This document shows positions 30,644 through 47,992 of a stretch of DNA of 64,000 nucleotides, one piece after another. A program made the position numbers and the translations under genes. Every line of letters starts with the position of its first letter. Position 1 is the first letter of the stretch. Source of the DNA: JADJXM01 sp937967285 (lineage in GTDB: Bacteria; Acidobacteriota; Blastocatellia; RBC074); contig JBFWQI010000017.1 of NCBI GenBank assembly GCA_050249535.1, positions 62,001 to 126,000 of the forward strand, read 5' to 3'. The notes under the pieces are model-generated. The model made no database searches. It saw only the letters and a program-made list of their open reading frames with translations, and was not told the origin of the DNA.

Positions 30644-31392
30644 ATGAACTACGAATGCATCATCGGGCAGCTCTCCGATACCGGGCGGGAGCGCGAAGAG
30701 AACGAAGACTCGATCGGCCACATCTACGATGAGCGAACGCGCGTCCACCTCTTCATCATGGCCGACGGGCTCGGAGGGACGGCCTGCGGCCAGGTCGCCA
30801 GTCAGCTCGCGGTGCAGGCGATCAGGCAGGGATTCTTCGCCCGGGACGACGGGCACTCGATCCCCGACAGACTGGAATTCGCGATCCAGGAGGCGAATCG
30901 AATAATCCGTCATCGAGCGAACCGCGACCGTCAGTGCAAGGGAATGGGATCGACCTGCGCCGTGCTGGTGCTCAAGGACGACGCGGCCTGGGTAGCGCAT
31001 GCCGGCGACAGCCGGATCTACCTCATCAGGGACGGCAGGATCCTCCAGTTGACGCACGATCACACCCGCGCCCAGCGGATGCTCGATGACGGTCTGATCA
31101 CGGAGGAAGAGGCCGCCGGGCATCCCGACAGAAACTGGCTCGACAAGGCGCTCGGACTCAAGGAGAATCTCAAGCCCGACATCCGTCCCGAGACCATCCC
31201 GCTCAAGAACAGCGATCTCTTCGTCCTCTGCACCGACGGACTGACCAGCCTCGTTCGCGATGAGGAGATCTTCCGAATCGCCGGCTCTCAGCCAGTCCAG
31301 GCAGCCTGCCAGTCGCTGATCGAACTCGCCAACGAACGAGGCGGCCACGACAATGTCAGCGTCTCGATCGCCAGAATCAACTCAAGACAATA

Positions 31393-31393
<1 letters not shown>
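30644..31393 (+). CDS. PP2C-family Ser/Thr protein phosphatase (Stp-like)
   Basis: This 249-residue protein is the usual length of bacterial PP2C phosphatases. Metal-binding Asp residues appear in the family motifs REENEDS, MADGLGG, HAGDSRIYLI, LCTDGLT and GGHDNVSV. It reverses Hanks-kinase phosphorylation in the cytoplasm. It lies between the FHA gene (five bases upstream) and rdgB (one base overlap), so all three are likely co-transcribed, and FHA plus PP2C form a signalling pair. Confidence 0.93.
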
Positions 31394-31973
<580 letters not shown>

Positions 31974-31977
<4 letters not shown>

Positions 31978-32366
31978 CCCGCGTGGAGCAGAATCTTCAG
32001 TTCGCGACCGAATTTGACGTCGATCTTTTCCGAGCGGACTCCGACGACGACGCCGGTTCCGAATTTGGCGTGTTCGACGCGATCTCCGACCTTGAAGCTC
32101 TCGGTCATTGAGTATGGCCGGGCCGGGCCCGACTCGTCGATCTCGACCGCCGCTTCCTTCCGCGAGGCGCGCGGAGAGGCAGCCGCACGGGCCTTGCGTT
32201 CACGATAGATATGATTGCTCTGGCAGGTCCGGCACTGCACCCTGCCGATCGTGCCGTCCTGATTGAGCGCGGCGATCACGTGTTCGCGCGACTCCTTGCA
32301 TCTGCCGCAGTAAGCGTCGACATCTCCGCCGAGCTGCGGCTTCTTGATTATCCCAAGTCCATTCAT
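31974..32366 (-). CDS. Zinc-ribbon protein with C-terminal Tudor/CarD-like domain
   Basis: This 130-residue protein has Cys20-x2-Cys23 and Cys45-x2-Cys48, which look like one zinc ribbon. A basic Ala/Arg linker follows, and the C-terminal 45 residues (FKVGDRVEHAKFGTGVVVG) resemble the small beta-barrel found at the end of PcrA/UvrD helicases and in CarD-type RNA polymerase interactors. A nucleic acid or RNA polymerase accessory role is inference. It lies 38 bases downstream of the selenoprotein gene on the same strand, so the two may be one transcript. Confidence 0.7.
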
Positions 32367-32404
32367 AACGAAAAATCTTTCCTGTTCTTTTCCGGTGAAA
32401 TTGT

Positions 32405-32869
<465 letters not shown>

Positions 32870-32985
32870 TCTTTCTTCCATATTTTCCAGAGTCAATTAT
32901 CGTGCGCTGTATGTTCGTCAAAAGCGCCCGGACATTGTAACATCATCGATGGGCCAATCAATGCATATTCGGATGACAGTGACGT

Positions 32986-34542
32986 ATGTTCAATCGAATC
33001 TCCAGTTTTATCTTCATCCTCCTCATCATCATGTCCGTGAATTCGTGGACCGCCGGGCAGCCCAGAGAATATTCGATTCAGGTCGCCGCGGTCGAGAATC
33101 AGGATGAGGCTTCAGCAAGGATTGCCGAACTGAGGAAGAAGGGCCTCGAGCCTTACCTGGTCAGATCCAGGGTCGAAGGCCGTGGGACTGTTTACCGAAT
33201 CAGGATCGGCCGATACCGGACCTCGACCGATGCCCGCGCGGCGGCCGATAGATATCGCGGCAGGGGCTTTTTCTCAGATTTTTTCATAGCCCCGTACGAA
33301 CAGCCTGCGCGGGCAACCCGTGTCGAGTCTTCGGCTAGCGAAGAGAAGAAACCCGTCATCGACAAGCCGGACGACCGTAAACAGCCTGAGATAATCGACC
33401 GGCCGGCAACAGCAGAGGTCCCCGAAAAGAGTGCGCCACCACGCGCCGCCGCCGACACGTCGAGCAGGCCCCTTCCCAGGATGGCCGGCCTCCCTCCATC
33501 GCCGCCCGAAATCGAGATCAAGCATGAAGGCTGGAAGGCGTTCAGCCTGCCCGAAATGGCCGGCATCAATCTCCGCTCGATCAGGTTCGTCGATGCGCTG
33601 ACCGGATGGATCGCCGGCGACGGAGGTTCGCTCTTCAGAACCACCGACGGAGGACTGAGCTGGAAACGCCTCGAGAGCGGGACTTCCGCCGACCTCTCTC
33701 AAATCGGATTCGTCGACTGGAACAACGGCTGGGTGGTCGGACAATCCGCATCCGCCGGGAGCGTGGTTCTCATCACTCGGGACGGGGGCAGGACCTGGAG
33801 CAGCAAAGAGATGAAGGACATATCGAGCATCTTCTTCATCGATCGGAATACCGGCTGGGCTGTCGGTCCCACCATCCTCAAAACCGTCGACGGCGGCGAG
33901 ACCTGGGAGACTCCCACCGAACCGGTCGAAATTATCGGCCTGCCGGTCGAATCGTCCACTTATCGATTCGGTTTCAGCGACGTCTTCTTTCTCGATGCCG
34001 AACGCGGATGGCTGGCCGGGAACTTCTACGGCGAAGATCGCAACAATATCGGAGGACTCTTCCACACCACCGACGGCGGGCGAAAATGGCGAAGGGTGCC
34101 GCTCACACTCGAGACCCAATACACCTCGGGCCGCTTCACGCCGGGGACCATCCGATCCGTCAGGTTCACAGACTCCGACAACGGCATCGTCACCGGCGAT
34201 ATGATCGACGGCGAGGGGCACTTCTTCTTCATTCTGCACACTAAGGACGGAGGTAAAACCTGGCTCCAGCAGCGAACAGCGAGCTCGCGGACTCTGAGCG
34301 CCGCGTTCCTCGACCTCAGGAACGGCTGGCTTGCCTCCGTCAATCCGCGGGAGTCCGACGGCGGCAGCGTGACAGACCAGACCGTCCTCCGAAGGACCGA
34401 CAACGGCGGGATGACATGGCAGACGGAGGCATTTGCCGGTGACAGGAAGCTCAACGACATCTTCTTCATCTCCTCCAATCTCGGCTGGGCCGTCGGTGAC
34501 AAAGGCCTGATCATGAAATTCGACGCCGGAAACAGAAGATGA
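32986..34542 (+). CDS. Exported SPOR-domain protein with Ycf48-like beta-propeller
   Basis: This 518-residue protein has a signal peptide (FIFILLIIMSVNSWTAG). A SPOR domain covers about 28-100 (YSIQVAAVENQDEASARI), which binds denuded peptidoglycan in other bacteria. A Pro/Lys linker runs to about 175. The rest consists of repeated units of the form GWIAGDGGSLFRTTDGGLSW, as in Ycf48/HCF136-type BNR propellers. It is probably a periplasmic, cell-wall-associated scaffold. Its stop overlaps an ATG of the next frame by four bases. Confidence 0.83.
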   Translation: MFNRISSFIFILLIIMSVNSWTAGQPREYSIQVAAVENQDEASARIAELRKKGLEPYLVRSRVEGRGTVYRIRIGRYRTSTDARAAADRYRGRGFFSDFFIAPYEQPARATRVESSASEEKKPVIDKPDDRKQPEIIDRPATAEVPEKSAPPRAAADTSSRPLPRMAGLPPSPPEIEIKHEGWKAFSLPEMAGINLRSIRFVDALTGWIAGDGGSLFRTTDGGLSWKRLESGTSADLSQIGFVDWNNGWVVGQSASAGSVVLITRDGGRTWSSKEMKDISSIFFIDRNTGWAVGPTILKTVDGGETWETPTEPVEIIGLPVESSTYRFGFSDVFFLDAERGWLAGNFYGEDRNNIGGLFHTTDGGRKWRRVPLTLETQYTSGRFTPGTIRSVRFTDSDNGIVTGDMIDGEGHFFFILHTKDGGKTWLQQRTASSRTLSAAFLDLRNGWLASVNPRESDGGSVTDQTVLRRTDNGGMTWQTEAFAGDRKLNDIFFISSNLGWAVGDKGLIMKFDAGNRR

Positions 34543-34578
34543 ACCTCATTTCAGTTCACCGGCTGAGTGAATACGACT

Positions 34579-34607
34579 TTTTCACGGAAGGCCCGCGGAG
34601 TTATAAT
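34579..34607 (+). promoter_or_regulatory. Promoter with perfect TATAAT giving a leaderless start at 34614
   Basis: TTTTCA (34579-34584) and TATAAT (34602-34607) are 17 bases apart. The ATG at 34614 lies seven bases after the -10, at the expected transcription start, and has no Shine-Dalgarno. Confidence 0.6.
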
Positions 34608-34613
34608 CATCCA

Positions 34614-35532
<919 letters not shown>

Positions 35533-35627
35533 TGAACATTTCCTCTCCGTATCTCGTTAAGAACTTTGGAGACAAGGGAATGGCGAAATGGTGACGGTGA
35601 AATCCTGATCAGGAGAGAAAACCTACT

Positions 35628-36218
<591 letters not shown>

Positions 36219-36310
36219 GGGCATCCCGGAGCAGGTCGAGGGCATCAAAAGCGGCGACGAGGCGGCGACGGCCTGTAAGTATACTTTTATGAGGAAAGAC
36301 CGAGAGCGGT

Positions 36311-37180
36311 ATGGATTGCAATAAGTTTCAGGATCAGATCACGGATTATCTCGACGGCGCACTCGATTCGCGGTCGAAAGCGGAGTTTGCGACGCACCGG
36401 CTGATGTGTCGCGAATGCCGTGTTCTGTTCAACGATGTCCGACAGATGGTTCAGGCGCTCAATATGATCTCGCGGGACGAGGCGCCGGAGCCCTCGGGAC
36501 TGGAAGACAGGATCATCGCCGCCACGACTGCGGGCGAGATGCTGAGCTGTTCGGACTTCGACAAGCTGATCGAGAATTTCTTCGACGGGGTGATTCTGGC
36601 GCCCACATTCCAGACGTTCCAGAAACATTTCGAGAATTGTTCAAAGTGCAGGCGCCTGATGGGAGGTATCGAAGAGGTCATCGATATGTGCCATCAGTTG
36701 AAAGAGGACGAGATCGAAGTGCCCGACAGCCTGCATGACCGGATCGTTGCGGCGACCGTCGGCGTTTCGAGCCGGGGGCTGATCGAACGGCTAAGAGTGA
36801 GGGCCGCCGGATTATTGCAATGGATGACCGACACGCTCTGGACGCCGCAGATGGCGGCGGCAGCGCTGATCGTTTCAGCCAGCACACTGATGATCTCCTC
36901 CCGTTTCGGCAGCGTCTCGGGGATGGCGGTACAGGCCGGATCGAGAGCCGAAATCCTGGTCAACCAGGGACAGCGCGCTTTCAATCAGACCGAAGCCATG
37001 GCCCGGACGGGTTTCCGGCGTGTTTCATACGAAGTCAATACCCTGCTCTTCGATGTGGGATCGGATGACAGCGGGACTCGCCGCGCGGTAAACGACACCT
37101 CGAAGCCGAACAGAAGCGAGCGCTCCGGAAAGAACGACAGCGAGCAGAGAATAAACAAGCGTCAACATCATCGAGACTGA
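36311..37180 (+). CDS. Anti-sigma factor with two zinc-binding (ZAS/zf-HC2) modules
   Basis: This 289-residue protein carries two HxxxCxxC modules, HRLMCREC (about 29-36) and HFENCSKC (about 106-113). Each is preceded by an upstream Cys, as in zinc anti-sigma domains. A membrane segment lies at about 183-203, and a charged C-terminal tail follows. It should hold the upstream sigma factor at the membrane until a signal releases it. Two ZAS modules in tandem are less common than one. It is 10 bases from the next gene, so it is in the same operon. Confidence 0.88.
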   Translation: MDCNKFQDQITDYLDGALDSRSKAEFATHRLMCRECRVLFNDVRQMVQALNMISRDEAPEPSGLEDRIIAATTAGEMLSCSDFDKLIENFFDGVILAPTFQTFQKHFENCSKCRRLMGGIEEVIDMCHQLKEDEIEVPDSLHDRIVAATVGVSSRGLIERLRVRAAGLLQWMTDTLWTPQMAAAALIVSASTLMISSRFGSVSGMAVQAGSRAEILVNQGQRAFNQTEAMARTGFRRVSYEVNTLLFDVGSDDSGTRRAVNDTSKPNRSERSGKNDSEQRINKRQHHRD

Positions 37181-37190
37181 AAGAAGACCT

Positions 37191-37916
37191 ATGAACTGTT
37201 TCTCTCATCCACAGACACTTGCGACAGTCAGGTGCAGCTCGTGCGATAGAGGTCTGTGTCCGCGGTGCGATCACCGAATCAAGGGATATCCGTATTGCCA
37301 GGATTGCATCGTCGAGGGGATCGACGCGCTGCGGAGCCGCAGAGCTGGCGGATCCGGGACTTTTCAGAACGAGAAGTCTCCGGCATTCGCAGTAGTGATG
37401 GGTCTCATACCGGGGCTCGGCGCCGCTTACAACGGTCAGAACGTCAAGGCACTGGTTCATTTCACGGTCATCCTCGGACTGTCGATGCTGGCCGATATCT
37501 TCAATTCGCCGCTTGGAATATTCTTCGGTTTCGCGGTCGCCGGCAGCTATATCTATTCGATCTATGATGCATATCGATCGGCGCACAGGCAGCGCATGGG
37601 AGCCGACCTGCAGGCCGAGGACGATTCGCTCAAATATATGCTCCGCGAGAACACGCGGATGATCGGAGTCCTGCTGCTGGGAATCGGCGGCCTCTCAATC
37701 CTCAATCTGGCGATCCCCGAACTAATTCAGCGGTTCTGGCCCGTGCTGCTCATCCTCGCCGGCCTGTTTCTGCTGCGCGGCTATTCGATGAGCAGAAAAG
37801 AGCCCGCGCCGCGGCCGCTCTATCGCACGCCGCCGCCCTCCGTGATTCCGCCGTCATTCGACCGGTCTACGAGCGAATTCGCTCACGCTGAGAGAACTCC
37901 TTCCGATACCTATTAA
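37191..37916 (+). CDS. B-box-type zinc finger membrane protein with LiaI-like helices
   Basis: This 241-residue protein begins with a zinc-binding cluster resembling a B-box (C3, H6, C15, C18, C23, C26, H28, C36, C39). Several membrane helices follow between about 64 and 198, the last pair (LLLGIGGLSILNLAIPELIQ, then a WPVLLILAGLFLL helix) resembling LiaI/DUF5668 segments. The C-terminal 40 residues are Pro-rich. It probably senses or organises the envelope together with the sigma/anti-sigma pair. The exact role is unknown. Confidence 0.72.
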   Translation: MNCFSHPQTLATVRCSSCDRGLCPRCDHRIKGYPYCQDCIVEGIDALRSRRAGGSGTFQNEKSPAFAVVMGLIPGLGAAYNGQNVKALVHFTVILGLSMLADIFNSPLGIFFGFAVAGSYIYSIYDAYRSAHRQRMGADLQAEDDSLKYMLRENTRMIGVLLLGIGGLSILNLAIPELIQRFWPVLLILAGLFLLRGYSMSRKEPAPRPLYRTPPPSVIPPSFDRSTSEFAHAERTPSDTY

Positions 37917-37958
37917 GTGGGGAACTGAAGGCCAGTCAGCATCGTAAACCGAAATGGA

Positions 37959-39701
37959 ATGCTCAAACGCATAGCGACTCTCTTACTTGGAATAGGGTTG
38001 ATCGGTCTCGGCGTATTCTTTTTTGTGACGCCTGAGAGATCGTACGCCCTGCAACTGCTGACGAGGTACTGGCCCGTCTTTCTGATCCTCGCCGGTCTGG
38101 TGCGCGTGGCGGGACATCTCATCGACAGACATCCTTCATCGCCCGTCGGCGGCCTGATGATTACCGCCGTCGGCGGGATTCTCATCGCCGCCAACCTGAC
38201 TGGCGAACAATCGCTGATCCGTATTTTCGGGACCTACTGGTTTCTGCTCCTGCTGGCCTACATCATCGGGCGGGTGCTCAGGCAGTACACGCACCGGTCA
38301 GAATTCGACAAGCGCCCGGCCGCCTTCTCAGCCGGCGCAGTCGCCGTCATGGTGCTGATCGCCGGAACCGGGCTCGGCGCGAATTATCTCGGGCGTAACC
38401 AGGAATACATCAAAAAGCTCAATGCGAGAATCGAGCGCGTAGCGGGAATCCGGGACTATCTTTTCGGCAACCGGATCGAGATCGAGGACGAGCCGGCCCG
38501 GTCGATCGATCTGACCGGCGAGACCAGGCTGCTCGTGGACGGATCGACCGGCGACGTCAGCATCACCGCATCCGACGGGAAAGAGGCCATGGTGAGGCTG
38601 ATCAAGAGGGTTCGCACGACGGACGAGGCCGAGGGACGGGCTCTGGCCGGTCGGATCAGGCTGTCGGTCGCGAGGGACGGTGCCGCGGTGAGGGTCAGCG
38701 TCAATGCTCCCGGGATCGAGTCGGATTACACGACTTCCCTGCTGATCACGCTTCCGGCTGCGGCCTCAATTCCGGTCGAGGTCGCAAACTCGCTCGGCGA
38801 GACCAGCCTCAGGGGGCTCCGCGGTGACCACCGGATCCTCAACGGCGAACAGATCGAGGTGCTGGATCATACCGGGGCGATGCGGATAGAAAATCCCCGT
38901 GGCGCGATCAGCCTCAGGAATATCCGCGGCAACGTCGAATTGATCGATTACGCGAGAAACGCCGAATTGCGTGAAATCTCCGGCGCCGTGAGAATAGAGT
39001 CGAAGGGCGGCAACACCGTCATCGAACAGTCAACCGGCCCGCTCAGGGCAAGAATCAACGACGCGAGACTGGAAATCGACGGACTCAGCGGGCAGCCCGC
39101 CACTTCGGACGAGGCGCTGGCGCTGATCGAGGAGTCGCGAAACAGCCGGCTCGATTTAAGGAATATTCGCGGAGACCTTCGCATCAATGCAATCAATACC
39201 AGGATCGGCATCGATACTCTGAGCGGCAATCTGACGATCGACAACTCCTCCGGTCGGACTGTCGCCAGCCACCTCACCGGCCAGGCCACGATAAAATCGA
39301 AGGACGGATCGATAGAGATCGACGGTGTGACCGGACCGGTCGTCGCACAGTCCTCACAGGAGATAATCATCAGGGACTTCCGGAGCTCGATCGATGCCTC
39401 GTCGCGGATCGGAAGGATTGAAATCTCCTCCGATGAGAAGATCACCGGCGCGATCAGAGCCGTCAGCGAAAAGGGACGCATTCGAGCCTCATTCCCCGAG
39501 GATTCGGCGTTCAAACTCGACGCTATGACCGAATTCGGGCGCGTCCGCATCAGGGGCTTCGAGCAGCTCAACTACGCGCGCCGCGATAGGACCTCGGTTC
39601 AGGCGGCCAGCCCGACCGAACCGGTCGCGACCCTGACTTTCAGAACGGTCAGCGGCGACATTCAGATTCAGTCTTCGGGGACGGCCATCGCCGCCAGATA
39701 A
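37959..39701 (+). CDS. LiaF/DUF5668-type membrane domain fused to DUF4097-like beta-helix
   Basis: This 580-residue protein has four N-terminal membrane helices (about 5-150), including a YWPVFLILAGLVRVAGH segment like that of the preceding protein. A long domain of short beta repeats follows (for example LVDGSTGDVSITASDG and IENPRGAISLRNIRGNVEL), typical of DUF4097 putative adhesins. Bacillus LiaF-type proteins with related modules regulate envelope stress responses. In this sigma operon a similar sensing role outside the membrane is plausible, but inferred. Confidence 0.78.
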   Translation: MLKRIATLLLGIGLIGLGVFFFVTPERSYALQLLTRYWPVFLILAGLVRVAGHLIDRHPSSPVGGLMITAVGGILIAANLTGEQSLIRIFGTYWFLLLLAYIIGRVLRQYTHRSEFDKRPAAFSAGAVAVMVLIAGTGLGANYLGRNQEYIKKLNARIERVAGIRDYLFGNRIEIEDEPARSIDLTGETRLLVDGSTGDVSITASDGKEAMVRLIKRVRTTDEAEGRALAGRIRLSVARDGAAVRVSVNAPGIESDYTTSLLITLPAAASIPVEVANSLGETSLRGLRGDHRILNGEQIEVLDHTGAMRIENPRGAISLRNIRGNVELIDYARNAELREISGAVRIESKGGNTVIEQSTGPLRARINDARLEIDGLSGQPATSDEALALIEESRNSRLDLRNIRGDLRINAINTRIGIDTLSGNLTIDNSSGRTVASHLTGQATIKSKDGSIEIDGVTGPVVAQSSQEIIIRDFRSSIDASSRIGRIEISSDEKITGAIRAVSEKGRIRASFPEDSAFKLDAMTEFGRVRIRGFEQLNYARRDRTSVQAASPTEPVATLTFRTVSGDIQIQSSGTAIAAR

Positions 39702-39719
39702 CACGATCGGAAAGTAATC

Positions 39720-39932
39720 ATGGGAACAATTATCAGGATTCTCGCTCTTGTCAGTTCGATCGCCACAAGCGGCTACCTGCTGAGTGAAAGCCTCCGCCGC
39801 GGGATGATCATCGTTGCGACCATCCTCGGCATCCTCAAAATCATCGTTTTCCTGACATTCACCGCACTCCTGGTCTTCATCCTCTACCTTATCTTCACCA
39901 AAGACCGTTACCCGTCAGAAGAAACTTATTAG
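39720..39932 (+). CDS. Small membrane protein of the envelope operon
   Basis: This 70-residue protein is mostly hydrophobic, with two helices (about 3-20 and 28-60) separated by SESLRRG and a short charged tail. It lies 18 bases after the DUF4097 gene on the same strand and has compatible codon usage. I do not recognise a family. Confidence 0.6.
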   Translation: MGTIIRILALVSSIATSGYLLSESLRRGMIIVATILGILKIIVFLTFTALLVFILYLIFTKDRYPSEETY

Positions 39933-39964
39933 GCGCCCGCGCGCCTGCTCACAGGTCGGACACC

Positions 39965-40456
39965 ATGCCATCGAACAATTACGAATTTCTGACCCAATGG
40001 AGAGTAGAAGCGCCGCGTGAACTGGTCTATGAAGTGCTCAAGCAGGGCGAGAAATATCCCGACTGGTGGCCCGAGGTATACCTGGCGGCGGTCAAGCACT
40101 CATCCGGCGATCCCGATGGCATCGGGGACCGCGTCGATTTCCATACCCGCGGCCGACTCCCCTACCGGCTGAACTGGACGGCCGAGGTGGTGAGCCATAT
40201 TCGCCCTCATACGATCGAGATCAGAGCGACCGGCGACTTCGAGGGAACCGGGAAATGGACTCTCAGCCAGGCCGATTCAGGCACCGATATCCGCTTCGAC
40301 TGGGTGATCAGAGCAGAAAAACCGCTCATCCGGCTCCTCTCTCCGATCCTCAAACCGGTCTTCAGCTGGAATCATCAATGGGCCATGTCGATCGGTTATC
40401 GGAGATTGCGCGAGGAGCTGGCCAGAAGATTCGCTCAACGGCCCGCTGAAAAATAG
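39965..40456 (+). CDS. SRPBCC-fold protein (polyketide cyclase/START-like)
   Basis: This 163-residue protein opens FLTQWRVEAPRELVYEVL, the first strand and helix of SRPBCC proteins. WPEVYLAAV, WTAEVVSHIRPHTIEIRATGDF and a C-terminal amphipathic helix follow. Members bind hydrophobic ligands or act as cyclases. No signal peptide is present. It is the last gene of the rightward run and ends at a strong bidirectional terminator. The ligand is unknown. Confidence 0.8.
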   Translation: MPSNNYEFLTQWRVEAPRELVYEVLKQGEKYPDWWPEVYLAAVKHSSGDPDGIGDRVDFHTRGRLPYRLNWTAEVVSHIRPHTIEIRATGDFEGTGKWTLSQADSGTDIRFDWVIRAEKPLIRLLSPILKPVFSWNHQWAMSIGYRRLREELARRFAQRPAEK

Positions 40457-40458
40457 AA

Positions 40459-40507
40459 GGACGCCGACCGCTCGATCAGGTTGATCAGCGGCGGCGTCCG
40501 TTTTTCA
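40459..40507. terminator. Bidirectional rho-independent terminator
   Basis: GGACGCCG pairs with CGGCGTCC (40492-40499), extended inside by CCGCT/AGCGG and GATCA/TGATC. GTTTTTC follows on the plus strand and TTCTATTTTTC on the minus strand. It separates the convergent SRPBCC and TPR lipoprotein genes. Confidence 0.88.
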
Positions 40508-40527
40508 GACTGATATTGAGATCCGGA

Positions 40528-41382
40528 TCAGCCCTGCGGAGCGGGCTGTTCGGCCGCAGCCTTCGCCGCAGCTTCTTCCTTCTTCTTCTGCAATGCGGAA
40601 GCTTCGTCCGAGATCTTCTGAGCCATCTGGTCAAGCTCCTTGCGCTTGGCCTCTTCCTTGGTCAGCTTCTGACGCTCGCGATAAAGAAGTCCCTTGTAGA
40701 AAAGCGCGTCAACGTATTCGGGATCGACCGCAAGGGCCTTGTCGATGAACTCGAGCCCCCTGGTCACCGCCTCTTCAGCCTTCTTCTTGTCGGGCAGCGC
40801 TGCCGGATAGTCCATGTTCCTGTAGTGGAACGGATCGGTCGCACCTTTCTCGGCGTAGCGGGTCGTCTCGTCATATGAGACCGTCCAGAACTTGACCGCG
40901 ATCGAGTAGTAGGTCGTAGCCTTGATCTCCTTGGTCGAGCAGGCTTCGTCCTCTGCACGCTTGAGCAGCCACTCGCGGTTCATATCCGCATTTCCGAGAT
41001 CGTCGTAAATGGTCGCGATGTAGCTCCGGGCATTGTCGACGGTCCTGCAGTTCGAACCGGCCAGATCGATCGCCTTCTTGTAGACGTCCAGCGCCTCGTT
41101 GGCGACCTTGTCACGATCAGCTCCGGACAGGTTCTTGTAATCCTTGACCAGTGTGGCGCCGTAGTAGAGCCAGGCGATCGGATTGTTCCCGTCCATCTCG
41201 GTCGCCTCTTTGAAAAACTCCTGGGCCTCCTTCATACGACCCTGATTGTAAAGAATGGCGCCCTGATTGACCTTGTCCTTGGCGATCACCTTTTTGGCGT
41301 ACTCGCATCCGGAGCCGAGACCTGCCAGGCAGACAACCGCAACCAGCATCAAAGGGGTTGCTAATTTACGGAAGACTTTCAT
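40528..41382 (-). CDS. TPR-containing lipoprotein
   Basis: This 284-residue protein has a lipoprotein signal ending GLGSGC. Tetratricopeptide units follow (LYNQGRMKEAQEFFKEATEM, then NPIAWLYYGATL and ALAVDPEYVDALFYKGLLY), and the C-terminal tail is Lys/Ala/Glu-rich. It is probably an envelope scaffold. It lies downstream of the TonB-ExbB-ExbD genes on the same strand, separated by 156 bases that include a hairpin, so it may be transcribed separately. Confidence 0.83.
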   Translation of the reverse strand: MKVFRKLATPLMLVAVVCLAGLGSGCEYAKKVIAKDKVNQGAILYNQGRMKEAQEFFKEATEMDGNNPIAWLYYGATLVKDYKNLSGADRDKVANEALDVYKKAIDLAGSNCRTVDNARSYIATIYDDLGNADMNREWLLKRAEDEACSTKEIKATTYYSIAVKFWTVSYDETTRYAEKGATDPFHYRNMDYPAALPDKKKAEEAVTRGLEFIDKALAVDPEYVDALFYKGLLYRERQKLTKEEAKRKELDQMAQKISDEASALQKKKEEAAAKAAAEQPAPQG

Positions 41383-41500
41383 AATTCTTTATGTGTTCTC
41401 CCCGAACGGTGAATAAATACTGATTAAATTGCGTGGCGGCGCCGCCGTGTAAATCAATCACGGCAGCGTCAGCCAGAAGAATATTCGGTCCGCACTTCGC

Positions 41501-41521
41501 GTCCGGGCAGTCAGCCCGGAC
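41501..41521 (-). terminator. Hairpin 3' of the ExbD gene, possible terminator
   Basis: GTCCGGGC-AGTCA-GCCCGGAC is a perfect 8-bp stem between the last ExbD gene and the TPR lipoprotein gene. No U-tract follows on the minus strand, so attenuation or RNA stability is as likely as termination. Confidence 0.4.
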
Positions 41522-41538
41522 ACTGAATGCGACCGCAT

Positions 41539-41970
41539 TTACTGCTCCAGATCCTCGATCTGCAGTCCGATCGGCTGTCCGCCGGCCTGCTTGACGATAT
41601 CTATGACCTTGACGACCTCGCCGTAGGCCAGTGTGCGCGGGCCCTTGATGAAGACCGCTTTGCGGTCCGCAGGCCGTCCCGTGATCGCCGATTCGAGCTG
41701 GGCCTTGAGATCGTTCAGATCCCTGGCCTCCTGAGTGTTCAGTTTGTATCCGCCGCCGGTTCTCGGCACGGTCACCAGCAGGCTGAACGGATCCGGCGGA
41801 GCATCCCTCATCTCCTCGGGAGGCTTCTCCGGAATCTTGGCTTCGAATCGATGCGGTTTCTGCGGGCTGATGACCATGAAGATGATCAGAAGCACCAGCA
41901 AAACGTCGATCAACGGCGTGACGTTGATATAAGGGACAGCATCCTTGCCGCTGCCGCCGCTCATTCCCAT
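41539..41970 (-). CDS. exbD: ExbD/TolR family protein (second copy)
   Basis: This 143-residue protein has a single membrane helix at about 18-38 beginning PYINVTPLIDVLLVLLIIFM, where the Asp carries protons in ExbD/TolR. A periplasmic domain ends IVKQAGGQPIGLQ. It lies 24 bases after the other ExbD gene. Two tandem ExbD genes after one ExbB are common in this kind of locus and may form a mixed complex powering TonB. Confidence 0.92.
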   Translation of the reverse strand: MGMSGGSGKDAVPYINVTPLIDVLLVLLIIFMVISPQKPHRFEAKIPEKPPEEMRDAPPDPFSLLVTVPRTGGGYKLNTQEARDLNDLKAQLESAITGRPADRKAVFIKGPRTLAYGEVVKVIDIVKQAGGQPIGLQIEDLEQ

Positions 41971-41994
41971 GACATTCTCTCCTTGATGCTTTGG

Positions 41995-42438
41995 TTATTC
42001 CTCGTTGTCTTTCTTCTTGTCGACAACGAGTCCCAGCTGATCGTAGCCGGCCTCGCGAATTGCATCCACGACATTAACGACTTCGCCGTAATTGACGTTC
42101 AATCCGCCTTTGATATAAACCACATGCGGGTCGCTCGGCTTCAGTTCATCCATCCGCTTCTTGATCTTCTCAATCAGGTTGTCCTTACCCTGGATCAGAT
42201 CGCGACCGATGTAGTAGGCTCCCTCCTGGGGGATAGCGACGACCACTGCCGTATCTTTTGTTATATTTGCGTCCTCTTCGGGGCTGCGGCCTCTCGGAAG
42301 AGTTACGGTGACGCCCGACTGAAGCAGCGGCGTGACCACCATGAAGATGATCAGCAGAACCAACATGATATCCACCATCGGAGTCACGTTGATTTCTGAA
42401 TTAAAGCTGCTGTCAGTTCCGCCTCCTGACATTGCCAT
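41995..42438 (-). CDS. exbD: ExbD/TolR family protein (first copy)
   Basis: This 147-residue protein has the membrane helix INVTPMVDIMLVLLIIFMVV with the conserved Asp. The periplasmic domain ends VDAIREAGYDQLGLV and a charged tail. ExbD works with ExbB to convert proton flow into movement of TonB. Between this gene and ExbB are 169 bases containing a GC-rich inverted repeat (about 42529-42562), which may tune relative expression. Confidence 0.92.
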   Translation of the reverse strand: MAMSGGGTDSSFNSEINVTPMVDIMLVLLIIFMVVTPLLQSGVTVTLPRGRSPEEDANITKDTAVVVAIPQEGAYYIGRDLIQGKDNLIEKIKKRMDELKPSDPHVVYIKGGLNVNYGEVVNVVDAIREAGYDQLGLVVDKKKDNEE

Positions 42439-42607
42439 TGCAATTCCTCCTGACTACTTGTTGTGAAACGGCCTCTCCGGCTTATTGGAGCGCGGCGATT
42501 CCCCGTCCGTGCAGCTTGAATCCGATGGAGACCGCGCCCGATCGATATCGGACGGGGGCGGTCCCCACCAGTCAGCAGCCTGGACGGAAGATTTCGTTAC
42601 GCTCGTA

Positions 42608-43357
<750 letters not shown>

Positions 43358-43544
43358 GATATCGAAGTCCTCCAAAATGGTTGCTGAAAAGAATTTAAGT
43401 TGATTGCTGCCCGGCGGCGCCGACCGCCGGTCTTCGAGGGGGGCGAATGACTCGCTGAGCATCCGCTCCCTCCCGTTTCAGTTATGATAGACCCTGTCGG
43501 GATCCGATTGGTTCCCGGCCGCGCTGGGCGGCGTTAAAAGCTGT

Positions 43545-46280
<2,736 letters not shown>

Positions 46281-46314
46281 ATGAAAAACGGTACTGAACT
46301 GAATGCCTTGTCGA

Positions 46315-47976
<1,662 letters not shown>

Positions 47977-47992
47977 AGATTAATTCGCCAGA